A DNA stretch of 64,000 bases from Ctenosaura bakeri (Eukaryota > Chordata > Lepidosauria > Squamata > Iguanidae). Positions 24,636-36,865 of the stretch are shown in pieces. Made by a program: the position numbers and the translations under genes. Each line of letters opens with the position of its first letter. The stretch's first letter is position 1. Location of the stretch: assembly GCA_948474755.1 (NCBI GenBank), contig CAOLHI010002564.1, positions 205,101-269,100 on the forward strand, given 5' to 3'. The notes under the pieces were generated by a model. That model was not told the origin of the DNA. It ran no database searches and saw only the letters and a program-made list of their open reading frames with translations.

Positions 24636-25769
24636 TTAGAGATTAGCAGGAAAAAAGATTCTGATCTTCAGATAAAACCTGGAAGCATAGCAGTTTTGAC
24701 TTCACCTTTGGCCCAGTTTCTCTCAGAGCCTGGAATATTAGATTTGGCAATTAATTTATTTGGAAAAGTGGAGATTAATTTCTTGCCACTGCCATTAAAA
24801 CTGAAATATTTTAATTGGTTGAATTATTATTATTTATTTATTTAGAATGATAGTTTTATAAGTAAACAATTGATTTTTACAGAGAATGGAACCTGAATCC
24901 CAGGGGCACATTTTGTTATTGGCACCCTCAAAAGTGCTCTTTTTTGTTGTTTTAAAATTGTCTTTTCCAAATATGTTTCTTTTCAAGTTGGACTAATAAG
25001 TCCATACTACAGTTACTAGCTGGGAATGGTGAAGTCCAACATGTCTAGTATCTGTCACATTGGGAAAACTGTCCTGAAGCATGTGATATCATCTTACAAC
25101 CTGTTTAACTAAGTTTTGTCACTGATCTTCATCTCTATTTTCTTCTTTCTACTCCATCCCACCCTCACTAACATGTACACTGTTCACTTACCTTTCAAAT
25201 GTCTTATTTGTTAAAGATAAATAAGGAGTGATGTTAAAAGGTGATGTTAAGGAATGATGTATCCACTCCAGGTAGAATGGCTGTCCACAAATATCAGTTG
25301 GAAAAATAAGGACAAAAAAATATATCCACAATAATAAATGTTTAAAGTGCTTCTGAGTATATGCAGAGCATTGTCCCAAATAACTGAATCACTCTCTCTT
25401 CGCTTCTTTTCCTCTCTGTTTCCTATCAAGAAGTGGTAGGTAATATGTTTTCAATTAAAAAAAAAAAAAGAATCCACAGTGGTAGGAAACATGTTTTGTA
25501 TGCAGGACCCAGGGATTTCATGTTGCACTCCCTCTCAGAAAGCCTCCAACAGTCTCCAGTATGTGGGCAGGGGGGAACCCCAACCTTTCACATCTAAAGG
25601 GCCTAAAATTCTGAAAGGGTCTTAGTTGGTTGAAGTTGGTTGAGAGCCTTCTATTGAGCAAACAAACATTCCCCACCTTCCTCCCTCCATTCTTCAATTG
25701 CCTCCCAAACCCAGCTTTTCAGTTGCTTCTCAGATCTTCTCCTGATCCTGGGTTCCAGAAGTTTCTGTA
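24636..25769. other. No gene recognised
   Basis: Unassigned DNA with a poly-A run near 25459-25470. Confidence 0.4.
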
Positions 25770-25862
25770 GCCATTTCTGCACTAGACTGTTATAGCCCCA
25801 GGATTCCATAGGATGTTGAAAGTGGAATAATAGCACTATAACAGTCTAGTGCGGAAATGGCC
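25770..25862. mobile_element. Short palindromic MITE (93 bp)
   Basis: 'GCCATTTCTGCACTAGACTG' at the left is the inverted complement of '...CAGTCTAGTGCGGAAATGGC' at the right. The element is almost a pure hairpin. It is an internally shortened form of the 180-200 bp family member at 26522-26702. Confidence 0.85.
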
Positions 25863-26014
25863 TTTATCTCTCACTGCTTCCAAAGGATTAGTTTGCCTAA
25901 CAACACAACCATTTTCTGCATTTTCTCCAGTTTTAACTCCCTTTTTCCCAAGGCCTCCCTGTGTTACAGAATCAGGCAGAGGAAGAGCCACTATATTCTG
26001 TTGTTGTCATTGTT

Positions 26015-26515
26015 GTTGTTGTTAACTTTATTTATATCCCACTTTTCCCCCAAGACTTGGACTGGGACTACGAAAAAGTAGTTTTACCACACTTAAAAAT
26101 TTACAAATAGAAACATACAAAAAGCTGCCTTAAAACTGAATTTAACTAAAAACAAACATACAATGTATAAAAACAATAAAATTTAAAACACTACATTACT
26201 TACAGCCCTTTTTCAATCCTAAAAGCCTGTCTGAAAAAAAAAAATTCTGGCCTGCTGACAGAAGGACAGCAAGGAGAAGGCATTTTGGTCTCCTTACGGA
26301 GGCCCTCATACAATCACTCATCAAATGCCTGTTGAAAATTACTTGTCTGCAAAAAGAAGGTCGACAGGGTGTCAGTCTAAATTCTATGAAAAGGGAGTTC
26401 CAGGGTGGAAGCCCTCTCATGTGTGCCCACTGCCTTAGCTGTGTATGTGGCAAGACTGAAATAAAGGCTTCTCCTGTGGTTCTCTGGTGTTAGGAGGGCA
26501 TGCAGCCCCACATTT
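26015..26515 (-). repeat. Dispersed LINE-tail-like repeat
   Basis: Begins 'CTTTATTTATATCCCACTTT', passes an A-rich stretch, then 'CTGCTGACAGAAGGACAGCA', 'GTCTCCTTACGGAGGCCC', 'GAAAAGGGAGTTCCAGGGTG'. I recognise this layout as a common squamate interspersed repeat, but cannot name the family with certainty. Related pieces lie at 28656-28780 and 51375-51670. No coding capacity is visible. Confidence 0.5.
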
Positions 26516-26521
26516 GATACA

Positions 26522-26702
26522 GGCCATTTCCACACTAGACCGTTACAGTGCTATGATTCCACTTTCAACCTCCTATGGAATCCTGAGGTTTGTTGTTTAG
26601 AGAGGGGCCTTTGAGGCCCCTCCCTAAACTGCAAATCCCAAGATTCCATAGGAGGTTAAAAGTGGAATCACAGCGCTATAATAGTCTGGTGTGGAAATGG
26701 CC
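26522..26702. mobile_element. Palindromic hAT-like MITE (181 bp)
   Basis: Near-perfect hairpin. Left 'GGCCATTTCCACACTAGACC' pairs with right 'GTCTGGTGTGGAAATGGCC', and the inner arms 'CCACTTTCAACCTCCTATGG' and 'CATAGGAGGTTAAAAGTGG' also pair. The centre is 'GGGGCCTTTGAGGCCCC'. No frame and no transposase; it would depend on an autonomous hAT-like source. Confidence 0.85.
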
Positions 26703-27834
26703 CTGGGTTAATTGATATAAGTCATACGCTGCTATGGCTGGAAGCCAGGCTGAATGAGAAGCAAGTTGGCCAGGTGTACAGGTCATGAGACCCCTCACAG
26801 GCTTAGCTAAGTCATACCGGAAGCTTTTAAGTGCTGACAAACTTCAGTTAGCCGTTGCTGAGATGAAAAGTTGTCAATGTTCCCACAAAACAGTTGGTCA
26901 GCTTTTTCTATCATTTCCTCCCTTCAACACCTATTTCTATACATCATTTCCTGCCCAAAATAATATAAGACTACTCTTTGTCACCTACATGCTAAAATCA
27001 GCAACATACTGCCCTCATACTTAGGACCATCTGTTCATTCTGGCCATCTCCTTCAACCCTGCCAGCCTCCATTGTTTGTTTGGCCAGCAAGCCATCTGCA
27101 TCCAAGCTCTCACATCAAAGCAGTGGTGGGCGGGGAGGGGAAGGAGATACAAGATATTTACAACTAAGGGCCATCACCGACTACATTCCTGTGCAAATGG
27201 CTCCCTTGTTAGTCTGAATTCCAAAAGTTCACATTTCTGTCAAAACAATATCCTGTAAGTTAGTTCTATGCAAAAAGTATTGCATTTTATCAGAAAAACT
27301 GCACTTCAAAGCACTGAAAGGAGATATAAACCTTGAAGTTCTTGCAGTTCTTTGCCACTATCTTCACTAGCTGGACACCACTATGTCATTCTCAATTCTG
27401 ATTTATGCTGGCCTCAGGCACAAGCCTAAGCTACATCGCTGCTGCTTCTTCACTTGTCTTCTGGATGGGTAATTATATCCCATTCCCTTAAGCTTTGCTA
27501 ATTAACCCTATTGTCATCTTCTTTGGTTTGCTCTTGTGTGAGTGCGTGACTGAATGTTGTGTCCATGCATGATTGAATTCTCCTCAATGATCACGTTTTT
27601 AGTTTACTTTTGAATCTCTGGCTGATTTTCTTGCACCGACCAGTTAGATATTGTAAAAAGATCCTGCTAAGTTACCTCACCTCTTGCAGCACTCTTAATT
27701 AACACTAGTTAATTCCCCATTGTTATACTAAGTTGCGGTACTGCTATAGGACCTCAAGGGTTCCCATGCCTTTGGGGTAACACTGGGTCCAGGCAAGCTT
27801 ATAGTCTGGACTTAAGCTGTATAGGGCTTTCTAG
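26703..27834. other. No gene recognised
   Basis: Unassigned DNA. Confidence 0.4.
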
Positions 27835-28030
27835 GGGCCTTTCCACATTACATTGTTATAGTGCTACTATTCCTCTTTCAGCATCCTGTGGAATTCTGGG
27901 GTCTGTAGTTTATCGAGACAAAGAGCTCTCTGGCTGAGAATTCTAAAGGCCCTTCCCTAAACTGCAACCCCCAGGATTCCGCAGAAGGTTGAAAGTGGAA
28001 TAATAGCACTAGAACAGTGCAGTGCCGTAA
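27835..28030. mobile_element. Palindromic hAT-like MITE
   Basis: Left 'GGGCCTTTCCACATTACATT', 'CATCCTGTGGAATTCTGGGG'; right 'CCCCAGGATTCCGCAGAAGG', 'AAAGTGGAATAATAGCACTA'. Full-length member with the spacer 'AGAGCTCTCTGGCTGAGAAT' that the shorter copies lack. Confidence 0.8.
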
Positions 28031-28655
28031 GACCCAAGGTCATAACCAGCACTCAAACAACTTAAAATCGTGTTAAAGCATAAGACTAACTTCAATACTG
28101 TCCAGGAGATCTTGTGAGTCAAGCCACCTTGTGGTTACTTCTAACACATTAGTAATTCAAGAAACTGATTAACTAGCCCTGGGTTCTCAGACATTATTGA
28201 AATACAAATATGAATAGGAATTAATTTTTGCAAAACAAATCTTTTTTGTTAGGGCTTATCAGACAACATTAGTTAAATCTGAATTATTTAGAAGTCCTCT
28301 TTCTGAGCAGATGCAGATCATACACAGTGGAAAGGAGTGTAATGGACTAGTTTTCAGAAGTAACTCTTGAATAGAACTGTGTGTAGCAAAAGGAAAGGAG
28401 GAGGGATTAAAAGAAGATTAAATGGGTAGGCTTGTACTCATCAGTTCTCCTAGCATATCAGGAGCCTCTTTCCCCAAATGGAAAGGGATGGACAGACAGA
28501 AAGACCGACCAAATGAATCTGTGAACTGTCCCACTTTCTAATCCGCCCAGATTCCAAGGCATGTTGAAACCTATTTTGGGAAATGTGCATATCCAGTGAA
28601 ATTTCAAGACAGCTCCCCTTGAGGCTATGTGTCAGTCTCACCTTATTGATCGATT
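28031..28655. other. No gene recognised
   Basis: Unassigned DNA. Confidence 0.4.
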
Positions 28656-28780
28656 TGATTTATATCCTGCTTTTCTTCCGAAGGGGACTCAAAGTGGCTT
28701 CTGAAAGTTGAAGAAGCTTTCAATTATACATTCAATTAAAATATTACTTTTACAACATTAAAAATTAAAAGAATTAAAAT
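28656..28780 (-). repeat. Fragment of the LINE-tail-like dispersed repeat
   Basis: 'GATTTATATCCTGCTTTTCT', 'GAAGGGGACTCAAAGTGGCT' and an A-rich continuation match the start of the repeat at 26015-26515. Confidence 0.5.
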
Positions 28781-30473
28781 ACACCTTACATGCTGAAAAC
28801 TTATATGATGCAAGGATATGACACTTTATATTCCATGCACCCTCCAAATGAAAACAGTAGAGAAAAATGACTGGAAAGTCTTGTGGAGTTATTGTGGAAT
28901 ATTATGGAGTATATTCACACATGACCCTAACAGTGCCTTTTGCATTTCCGGTGTCTGTGATTTCAAAGGAGTATCTGCATTGGGTAGAGTGTATGTTTGA
29001 TATGAAACTACCCACTTTCAAGTACATACTAGAATCACAAGCATGTCTCGGAGACACAGTTATGTGTCCTTTGTAAGGATGCCCTAAGTCACTCTGAGAG
29101 AGTCAGCCAGGCTGCATGTTCCTGGATTGCAGTAACTATGGCAACATAAATGGAAAAGTTCAACAAGCTGCAAAGACTGCAAATGTGATGAAACCCAAGA
29201 CTGGGAAGATGGCAATGCTAATGCTTCCTACTCCCTTGACAGCTTGTGGATGGTGTCAGGTTCCACTTTAAAGAGTCCTTGTGGCAGCAAAAACAGCAGC
29301 CAGAATGCTCTCACTGCCTCTTTTCACTTTCCTGGTATCTTTAGCACTGTCTTTGCAGTTAGAATTAAAGATCCTCTTGATCGCTTACTCTAACACCTAC
29401 TTATCTCCATCACTGTGGTGGTAAAAGCTCTGAGACAGTGGGTGTATCTTTTTAAAAATAAAGTTCAGCCAAGGAGGCACCCTCTGAAATATACAATCCA
29501 AAGGAATGCTTTGCTGCTTTCTTCCTCCTGATCCTCTAAATCCACCTTGAAACCTGACACAGAAAGACCTTGTGAACATTGGGTGCATCTCTTAGCCAGA
29601 GATTTAGAGAGAAGCCACACAAACAACACGATATATTTGTTGCTAGTTAGTACCACTTCATGTTGCAGGTTTTATGTGTGGGAACAATTCAGAAAAAAAA
29701 TTGCACATACAAACTCATCTTTCAGTTGGAGAGATTACAAGAGGTATGGCCATGCTTGTCGGGTAGCCTTCCATATTTCAGTTAATGTCTGACAGTTTGC
29801 TCCAGTTGTAGGTGTAGCTGCGGAAGATGACTGTGTCGGGAGGGGTGTAACAAAGAGCTGCTGGAGCTTGGAAGGTTAATTTAGAAAAGTTACTTGTCCC
29901 AGGATCTCAAAAGTAGTTAGCTATAGTTACATTTCAGATATCCCCTCTTTTCCTGTCATTAGAAACAACTAACCCAGTTTCTTTACTTTTGTCTTTTAAA
30001 CAATTCTGAACAATAGAAGCCACTGGCATGAACTCCCATCTACCGCGTGATCCCCTCACACCTGCAACAAAGCATAAGGCAGCAGCAAAAGCCAGAACAG
30101 AAACCATGTAGTATTTCTCTTGCACTATTTAGAGAGGCCGCACCCCACAAATACACAAGTAGCAAATAAAAGCTCCCATTAAACCATTAAGAAATGAAGT
30201 TATTCCTTCTTTATTAGAAAAGGGAATTAGTCACACTTCTCCAGTTATCTGTAGTTGCTTACTTCTACGTTGCCATATCTTATGACTGAGTTCCTGCATC
30301 ACAGTGGAACATTGTAAGATTCCGCCTGGCCTAGCTATGTGTCTTCTCACGCCGTCCCCACCCTCAAGCTACTTGAAAAGTCTGTGCTGAGACTGTTCAT
30401 GTATGTTCTACTCTGAGCTACCTTTCAAAGGTGACCCAGAAATTGCAATTAGAGCAAAGACAGCAATATAAAA
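28781..30473. other. No confirmed gene; one signal-peptide-like frame
   Basis: Mostly unassigned. On the minus strand, 30125-29934 holds a 63-codon frame whose second Met starts 'MVSVLAFAAALCFVAGVRG', which looks like a secretory signal peptide, and a donor-like CAG/GTGTGAGG lies inside it. There is no second exon, promoter or family match that I can see, so it is not called as a gene (see findings). Confidence 0.3.
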
Positions 30474-30580
30474 GCCATTTCTGCACTAGACTGTTATGGC
30501 ACTATTATTCCACTTTCAACATCCTATAGAATCCTGAAGTTTGCAGTTTAGGGAGAGGCCAGTCTAGTGCAGAAATGGCC
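30474..30580. mobile_element. Short palindromic MITE (107 bp)
   Basis: 'GCCATTTCTGCACTAGACTG' at the left and 'CAGTCTAGTGCAGAAATGGC' (reading ...CCAGTCTAGTGC...) at the right bound a left arm with 'CCACTTTCAACATCCTATAG'. Much of the right arm is deleted, so this is another internal-deletion form. Confidence 0.8.
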
Positions 30581-32546
30581 TAAGTTAGTAAGAGGTTAGT
30601 AACTGGAATGCTTTGCTAGAAATATATCTTTTTGCTGCTTGAAGAGCTCTACCAGCTCTTGGCAGATTTCTGAGCAGAGTTCGGAGTGTTAATAGCTTCG
30701 TTTAAAGTTCTATGTGGGTTAGGACCTGGTGCCTGAGGGAAGTGATCTTCTTCTGCATCAACATGCATGTGCTGTGATTGGGCTTGGAAGCCCTCATCCA
30801 AGCACTTCAACCTCTAGGGTGGGGTCAGTGTGGTAAGTTACTTTTTTGGACTGCAGCTCACTGAATCACCCAGCCAGCATTCCCTAAAGGACACAGTCTG
30901 TTGGAGAGGTGATATAGTGAAAGCTTCATAGACATGAATGGGGATTGAAGTGTGCGTTTAGTTTAGTTTGGAAAGCTCTCCAAGGAGGCCGTCCCAGTGT
31001 TTTGTTCATTCTGCACCAGCTGAAGACCTGTATTTTTCCAAGCTTTTAAGCATCTATTAAGCTTCTAATAGTTCTATTTTTATCTCTTTTTATTGATTCA
31101 ACATCATTTTTTATGAACCTGTTATTGCTGCTGCCTTTTCTTTGTTGTTGCAAATGACCCTGGCAATGTTTGTTTATTTCATGGTTTTCTGTAGCTCTTT
31201 TCAATAAATAAATGCCACTGCTACATAGCACCACTCTGAAGCCCACCTGGCTGCTTTTAAAAGAAATTTAAAATGTTGAGAGTTTCTATCACAGATTGGG
31301 TGTATGGTGTGTAGTTTGTCCCAGAAAGGAGAAAATTAACCTCATTGGAAGTATTCAAGAAATAGCTGGCAAAAACACAGCCCAAGATGTGATAACAAAG
31401 ATATTTCAAACCTTAAATTATTCTAACATTGAGTATGCTCCCTTGCATTTCTAAAATCCTGGTAGCTTACAAAAACTAATCTAGCATTGTGCCAAAGTAA
31501 TTAAAGCAAAGTAAATAATCTTCAGTGTTCTTATTCCCCACAGAAATTGTTTAATATCTTATCTTTCCAAACTAGTTTTCTGCTTATTCATAGTGCCCAC
31601 AGAAAAGTTCTTCAATATGCAAGGAAGATAGCTTTCCCCCCCATCAGGGTGAGAATGCCTCCAGTCTTTTGATGGGATGGGTGTTTTGCTTTGAATTTGC
31701 TTCATCTCTAAAGCACATTGTTGCCAATAAATGGGATGTGCAAGGATTAGAGCACACAAGTCCATTGGGGAGGTGATCTGGTGCAAGTTCCATAGACATG
31801 AATGGGAAATAAAGTGTGCTACAGCATTCGTATGAACAAGCTTGTGCTGTAAAACTTTTTGGTGGATTGGGCACTATGTTGGCAGATCTTCCCAAAGTTA
31901 ACACTGGATAGCTACCTCTTGCATGTGTGTAGGTGTGTCTGCTCACACAAATACACAGAGTCAGTCAGTGTTGGTACTAAAGTATATTATTTCAGGCCTA
32001 TTGTTGGTAACTGAATTCTGTGTCACCTTCTAAAATAAAAATATGCATTATTTAAAACATTGCTTTATTTATTATTTTTGCATCCTACTCACCCCACCTT
32101 CTACCCTATATAAAGCCTCTGAGGCAATTAGTAAGCTATACAACAATAACATACATGCTGCCTCATTTAAATAAGATTATTGAGAGCTACTCATAAAACA
32201 GTATTTGTTACAAAACTGTATAGCTGAACCTGATGTCACTGAACCTTAACAAATTCTGTGCAAAAAATATTGAATATGCTCAAGTAAAAATTATTAATCA
32301 ACATGATACTACGGTAATTATAACTAAAGAATCTCAAAGTTAATAATATCTTTAGTATTTTGATAGGACTTTCAAGTGCAAAGCATTTCTTGCAATTTGT
32401 GCTACAGTCTTATAAGGCAGGTCATTATTACTGTTCCTATTATGCAGTTCATGGGGGTTGTTACCATATCACAGGCATTTATAAGAAAGGTGAGATTTGA
32501 ACAAGGCTTATTAGTTCATCAGTCAGCTCTGCTACACAAACTCTGA
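30581..32546. other. No gene recognised
   Basis: Unassigned DNA. Around 30930-31215 a decayed piece ending 'TTCAATAAATAAATGCC' may be an old LINE tail. Confidence 0.35.
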
Positions 32547-32752
32547 GGGCCCTTCTGCGCTGTACTGTTATAGTGCAATTATTCTACTTTCAACATCCTG
32601 TGGAATTCTGGGGTTTGTAGTTTACTGAGTGAGGCCCAAGAGCTCTCTGGCTGAGCGTTCTAAATGCCCCTCCCTAAACTGCAAAGCCCAGGATTCCATA
32701 GGATGTTGAAAGTAGAATAACAGCACTATAACAGTGTGGTGCAGAAAGGCCC
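32547..32752. mobile_element. Palindromic hAT-like MITE (206 bp, longest form)
   Basis: Left 'GGGCCCTTCTGCGCTGTACT', right 'ACAGTGTGGTGCAGAAAGGC'. Inner arms 'CTACTTTCAACATCCTGTGG' and 'CATAGGATGTTGAAAGTAG' are complementary. It carries the same central 'AGAGCTCTCTGGCTGAG' block as 27835-28030. Confidence 0.85.
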
Positions 32753-33237
32753 TGAGACTAATACATACAGCCCCCACCTCTTGATGCCCTGTTATCTGAT
32801 TATTTGCACTTCTGAGGCTTGCAAATTAAGGACAAGTTCCATTAATTCAACAAGGGTTCCACTCTTTCATCCTTTCCTCTTACCTATGGAGGCTTGCTTG
32901 GAACTCTTGCATGTGAGTGCTGCTTGCAAAATGAGCTGAGAGGAGAAAAATGCACTAAGCTGGTTGAGAAATTTTGCAAGCAGCATGCGTGCAGTCTCAT
33001 GTGATCCTCTATTAAGTCATTCACATTCTCTCCAGTATAGTACATAGGTTTCACTTTTCAACCAGTTCCATTTTCTGACAGTGCCCCATTCCTTAACCTG
33101 TCAGGCAAATAGCGGAAACTTGTAATCTGGCTGTATTAATAATGTATAGTCTTCCTTTACAAAGCCTGAAAATGTTGGAAATGCAAATGTGAGTTGCAAT
33201 TGGTCAATTGGGGAAGGCAGAATTCCTCTCACCAGAA

Positions 33238-33287
33238 CAGTAGTGTTCCTTCTGGTAGCCTACAGTAGTGTTCCTTCTGGTAGCCTC
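33238..33287. repeat. Tandem duplication of a 25-bp unit
   Basis: Two consecutive copies of a unit beginning 'CAGTAGTGTTCCTTCTGGTA' differ only at the last base. It sits just left of a SINE. Confidence 0.9.
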
Positions 33288-33298
33288 TTGGACTTCAT

Positions 33299-33485
33299 TG
33301 TAGTTGTTGTGTGTTTTCAAGTTGTTTCTGATTTATGGTAATTCTAAAGCAAACCTATCAAAGGGCTTTCTTTATAAGATTTGTTCAGAGGTGGTTGGCT
33401 TTTCCCTCTCTCTGAGGCTGAGAGAATATGACTTACCCAAGAACACTCACTGGGTTTTCATGGCTGAGTGGGGATGCAGATCCAT
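33299..33485 (-). repeat. Sauria-type SINE (minus orientation)
   Basis: 'GTTGTTGTGTGTTTTCAAGT', 'CTCTGAGGCTGAGAGAATAT' and 'TGGGTTTTCATGGCTGAGTG' follow the family consensus. The tRNA-like head beyond the B-box is lost or diverged. Confidence 0.75.
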
Positions 33486-33588
33486 GCTGGATCTCTTTGA
33501 CTTCATATCCACCCAAATTTCTTTTCCAAAGGAAGGTCTGTTTGTGTGTGTGTAAATAAAACAGCATCATTTCCAGTGTGGCATCACA

Positions 33589-34063
33589 GGCCCTTTCCAA
33601 ATGGGAAGGAAAAAAGTCCTGAGACGTCCTGAAACGGAGCTTACCTGAAACTCGGTAAGTCGGTTGCCATGTGGAGCAGCGCGTTTTTGCTGCTCCACAC
33701 TCCTCAGCGTCCCGTGGCATCCTGCGGCGCCCAAAATGGCGGCTTACGACTGGTGGAGGCTCTCCACCAACCGGAGAAGCTCGCCAGCTGGAAAGCTCGC
33801 CCCTGGCAGATCTGCAGGCACGCCCTTGCACGCGCCTGCAAATCCACACCGGGCGCTGCGACGGGGCTGCACGATCGTTCTTTTTAAAAACCACATGAAA
33901 AGTGGTTTTTAAAAAGCATGCGGCGCCACCACTTCCGGTTGCCCTAGCATGGATTGGGGTGTGGAATTACACTAAAGTAATCCGCTCCAAACCATTTTAC
34001 GGTGTAGACGACCTCCGTCAGAGGTTGTGCTACACCGTTTAATACCCCCGTGTGGAAAGGGCC
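33589..34063. mobile_element. GC-rich hAT-like MITE (about 475 bp)
   Basis: 'GGCCCTTTCCAAATGGG' at the left and 'CGTGTGGAAAGGGCC' at the right form the termini around a CpG-dense body ('CCTGCGGCGCCCAAAATGGC'). There is an inner hairpin near 33880-33920, where 'TTTTTAAAAACCACATGAAA' is followed by its near complement. Overlapping long frames on both strands come from base composition only. Confidence 0.6.
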
Positions 34064-34156
34064 TAAGTCTGCATTATACATGTTCGCCGAAAGGAGGCCA
34101 GTTATAAGTGATCTCTCTCTATCTCTCTCTGTGCATGTGTGTGTAAGTGAAAGAGA

Positions 34157-34537
34157 GGCCATTTCCTCACAACAACGCTCTTCTGCATCATCTCGTTGCA
34201 ATCCTAGGTCCAGAAGGGAGCGCATCAGCAACGCTCTCCTCTTCACCCGCTTGGTCAATGCTTCCTTCCGCATTGAAGCCGGGCTTTTGCCATTGCTGCG
34301 CTATGTAAGGAAGTGTCGCCAGTGTGCTTCTGTAGCTTCCACATGGCCAGAAGTGACGGGAGTGCCGCCCGATCGCAGACACGAAATGGATTTTTTCTGT
34401 TTTGCGAAAACTGCGTAAGAGCAATGCTCAGCAACAGGATGGCAGCGGGATGGTGACGATGTCATGTGGAAGTGTGACCTGTTGATGACTGCCATCCTGT
34501 GGCAGAAATGAGACAGCAACATTGTGCAGAAAGGGCC
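34157..34537. mobile_element. GC-rich hAT-like MITE (about 380 bp)
   Basis: Left 'GGCCATTTCCTCACAACAAC', right 'ATTGTGCAGAAAGGGCC'. The subterminal 'CTTCTGCATCATCTCGTTGC' lies on the left and a 'GCAACAGGATGGCAGC' to 'GCCATCCTGTGGCAG' hairpin on the right. The body resembles the fragment at 14595-14900. Confidence 0.5.
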
Positions 34538-34973
34538 AGAGAGAAAGAGATAGCTTGAGATCTCCATGTCAGTGTGGTGACAAATCTACCCCATATTTGA
34601 ATGAACTAAAAGTGCCGAACCCTATTTCCCAAATGGGTCCAACATTCTTCTAAAGACTGGACAAGGGCCTGGAACAGATTCACTGGCCCACTGGTATGGG
34701 AGCCAACAACTGTCACTGTTTTGTGTGTGTTTGTTGAAAAGAGAGGGTGGGGGAGAAAGAAAGAGGGAGAATAGTGTGCAGCTACCTGTCTTTCTTTCTG
34801 TGACATCCAAGCTGGGAATCTGTGATTTAATCTTGGACTGCAAAACCTGGTCTCAGATCTTGGATTATGTTGTGCAGTTACACCACATCTTCACAGGAAA
34901 TTGTGGATTAACAATCCTGAAATGTTCAAGTTGCAATGTGGAGAAGGAAGTTTGGATGAACTAATAAATGATG

Positions 34974-35065
34974 GTGGCCCTTCAGATGTTGTTGTATTAG
35001 AGCTCCTGCCAACCCTGGCCAGCACCCTGAGGTGGAATGATGGGAGTTGCCATCCAACAGTTGCC
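34974..35065. repeat. Hairpin MITE ('gatgggagttg' family)
   Basis: 'TGGCCCTTCAGATGTTGTTG' and 'GGAATGATGGGAGTTGCCAT' with 'CCAACAG' at the end form the two arms of the common hairpin repeat. Confidence 0.6.
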
Positions 35066-36181
35066 TAGACAGGAGTATAATCTGCTGATTCCTTTTCTAG
35101 ATCAGGATCATAATATCTGAGTGAGGTCTTTGTATGCTTGTGCCCAATGGACTTAAACCAGACTAAAGAGCAGAGGGAAATAACAAAGTTTGTGCTAGTT
35201 TGAAGTTGGTGGTACTGTGCCTGAAAGAACAGCTCCCCTGTTCAGTAAGGCCCTCCTTTCCTCTCTCCATTGGAGCAGTTTGTTTGAAAACCTGTTATTC
35301 TGGCCTTGTGCATTGAGCTAAGGAAAGGCTGAGCCTGAATGGAGTAATGGATTCCCTTTCGTGAGCATTTCCAAGACAAGACCTTTTCAGTTTCTTACAA
35401 GGCTGTTTCACTTGTGCTGTGTTGAGACGTGCTGAATTTGCTGCTTGCAGACAGCAGTAGTTTGTCATCAATGGAAGTGAGTGGGGATGAGAAGCCAGAA
35501 AATGAACCTGTGTTTTACTCCTGTCAGCTGTTCTGCCTGGTCAGCTGCAATGCAATACATAAGAGGTTGCAGCAGGCAGTTTTCTTGTGGGTTTTCTGCT
35601 TTGTAGTCTGAGAAAAGAGCAGATGGGGTGGAGGAAAGAGAGAGGGAGTGACAAACTGCAGGGATGATGAGAGGAAGGGCTTGGGACAGGGGAGAGCAGA
35701 AACACTAAACCTTCTCAAAATACTATATTTAAAACTATGGGCCACAGACCAGAAACAGAGAGTTCACATCGACCCATTCTTTGGATGTGTTTGTGGATAC
35801 TAGCATAGAAGAGACAGCTGAACTCAATATATGCAAATAGATTTCTGTCAGTCCTGGGTGATTAGATTCTTCTTCTTTTTTCAATACTTCTAGGGGGCCT
35901 AAGCCAGTAGTGTTTGGTGTCCAAGATTGTACATTTTGATTAGACTTTTTCCACCTGTCTCTTAAGGCACTAGTATGTCCCTGGGCACATGCACGCCTCT
36001 CCCAAATCAGAGGGAGAGATGTTAACAACATTTCAAAATTAAAATATTTAAATTATGTTGCTAAATACCAGTTGTAGTAGAAGGAACTTGAACAGTTTGA
36101 AAGGTGTTCTTGTTTGAACTCTGCTGATTATTGCATTCCTTGAGTCATCTCTCATGCTTGTGGCTAAGTTGCAGTGATGCA
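35066..36181. other. No gene recognised
   Basis: Unassigned DNA. Confidence 0.4.
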
Positions 36182-36865
36182 GACTTGAGTTGATAGACTC
36201 GGACTCAAGTAGGATTTAAGTCACTTCAGTGACTTGACTTGGACTCGACTCTGCCATAAATGATGCATTGACTCAATTCGACTCAAGACTTCTATATTTT
36301 TAATGACTGACTTGCTTCCCTTGGTTCAGTAACAACACATTCATCCAGAAACCTTATGACTTTGAACAGCGTCTCCATCTCTCTTTGCCTACTGGTCACA
36401 TGGCAGTCTGTCTCAAGCCAAAAATGTGGGCTCATTTCTCAGAGGGGAATATCCAATGGATTAGGCAATGGGCTTGAGGTCTGCTCAGCAGTCTGTCCCT
36501 GTTGCATATTGGAGGAGTCTTCTAAAACTTCCTAAGAGCAGAAGACAAGACTCACCCCCAGAGTGCAGGTGCATTTTTCACAGAGGAACAGCAAATGTGT
36601 CAGGCAACAGGTTTGAGGAGGAAGCATTTGAAGCTTCAGTAATGGGGAGTAAGACGGACCCTGTTCTCACTTTTGAAGCTGCAGATGGCAAAATCACAAA
36701 TGTGGACTCCTGATCCGGCTTAAATTGTTAAAACTGACTTTGTTTGGCTCTGTCCAATAATTCTGGAATTTTGGTTGGGATATAAAGTTGACTTCCAGAC
36801 TTGGGACTTGACTTGAAAGTATCTTCAAGGACTTGAGACTTGACTTGAGACTTGAAGGCAGAGAC
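36182..36865. repeat. GACTTGA-rich dispersed repeat, copy 2
   Basis: Left end 'AGACTTGAGTTGATAGACTC' then 'GTGACTTGACTTGGACTCGA'; right end 'CCAGACTTGGGACTTGACTT' then 'GACTTGAGACTTGACTTGAG'. Same order and orientation as 16751-17310. Copy 2 is about 120 bp longer, with a different or expanded middle. Confidence 0.6.

Noticed and set aside
33433..33894. 153-codon minus-strand frame
   Set aside because: Lies across a SINE end and a GC-rich MITE, with several overlapping long frames on both strands there; explained by base composition.
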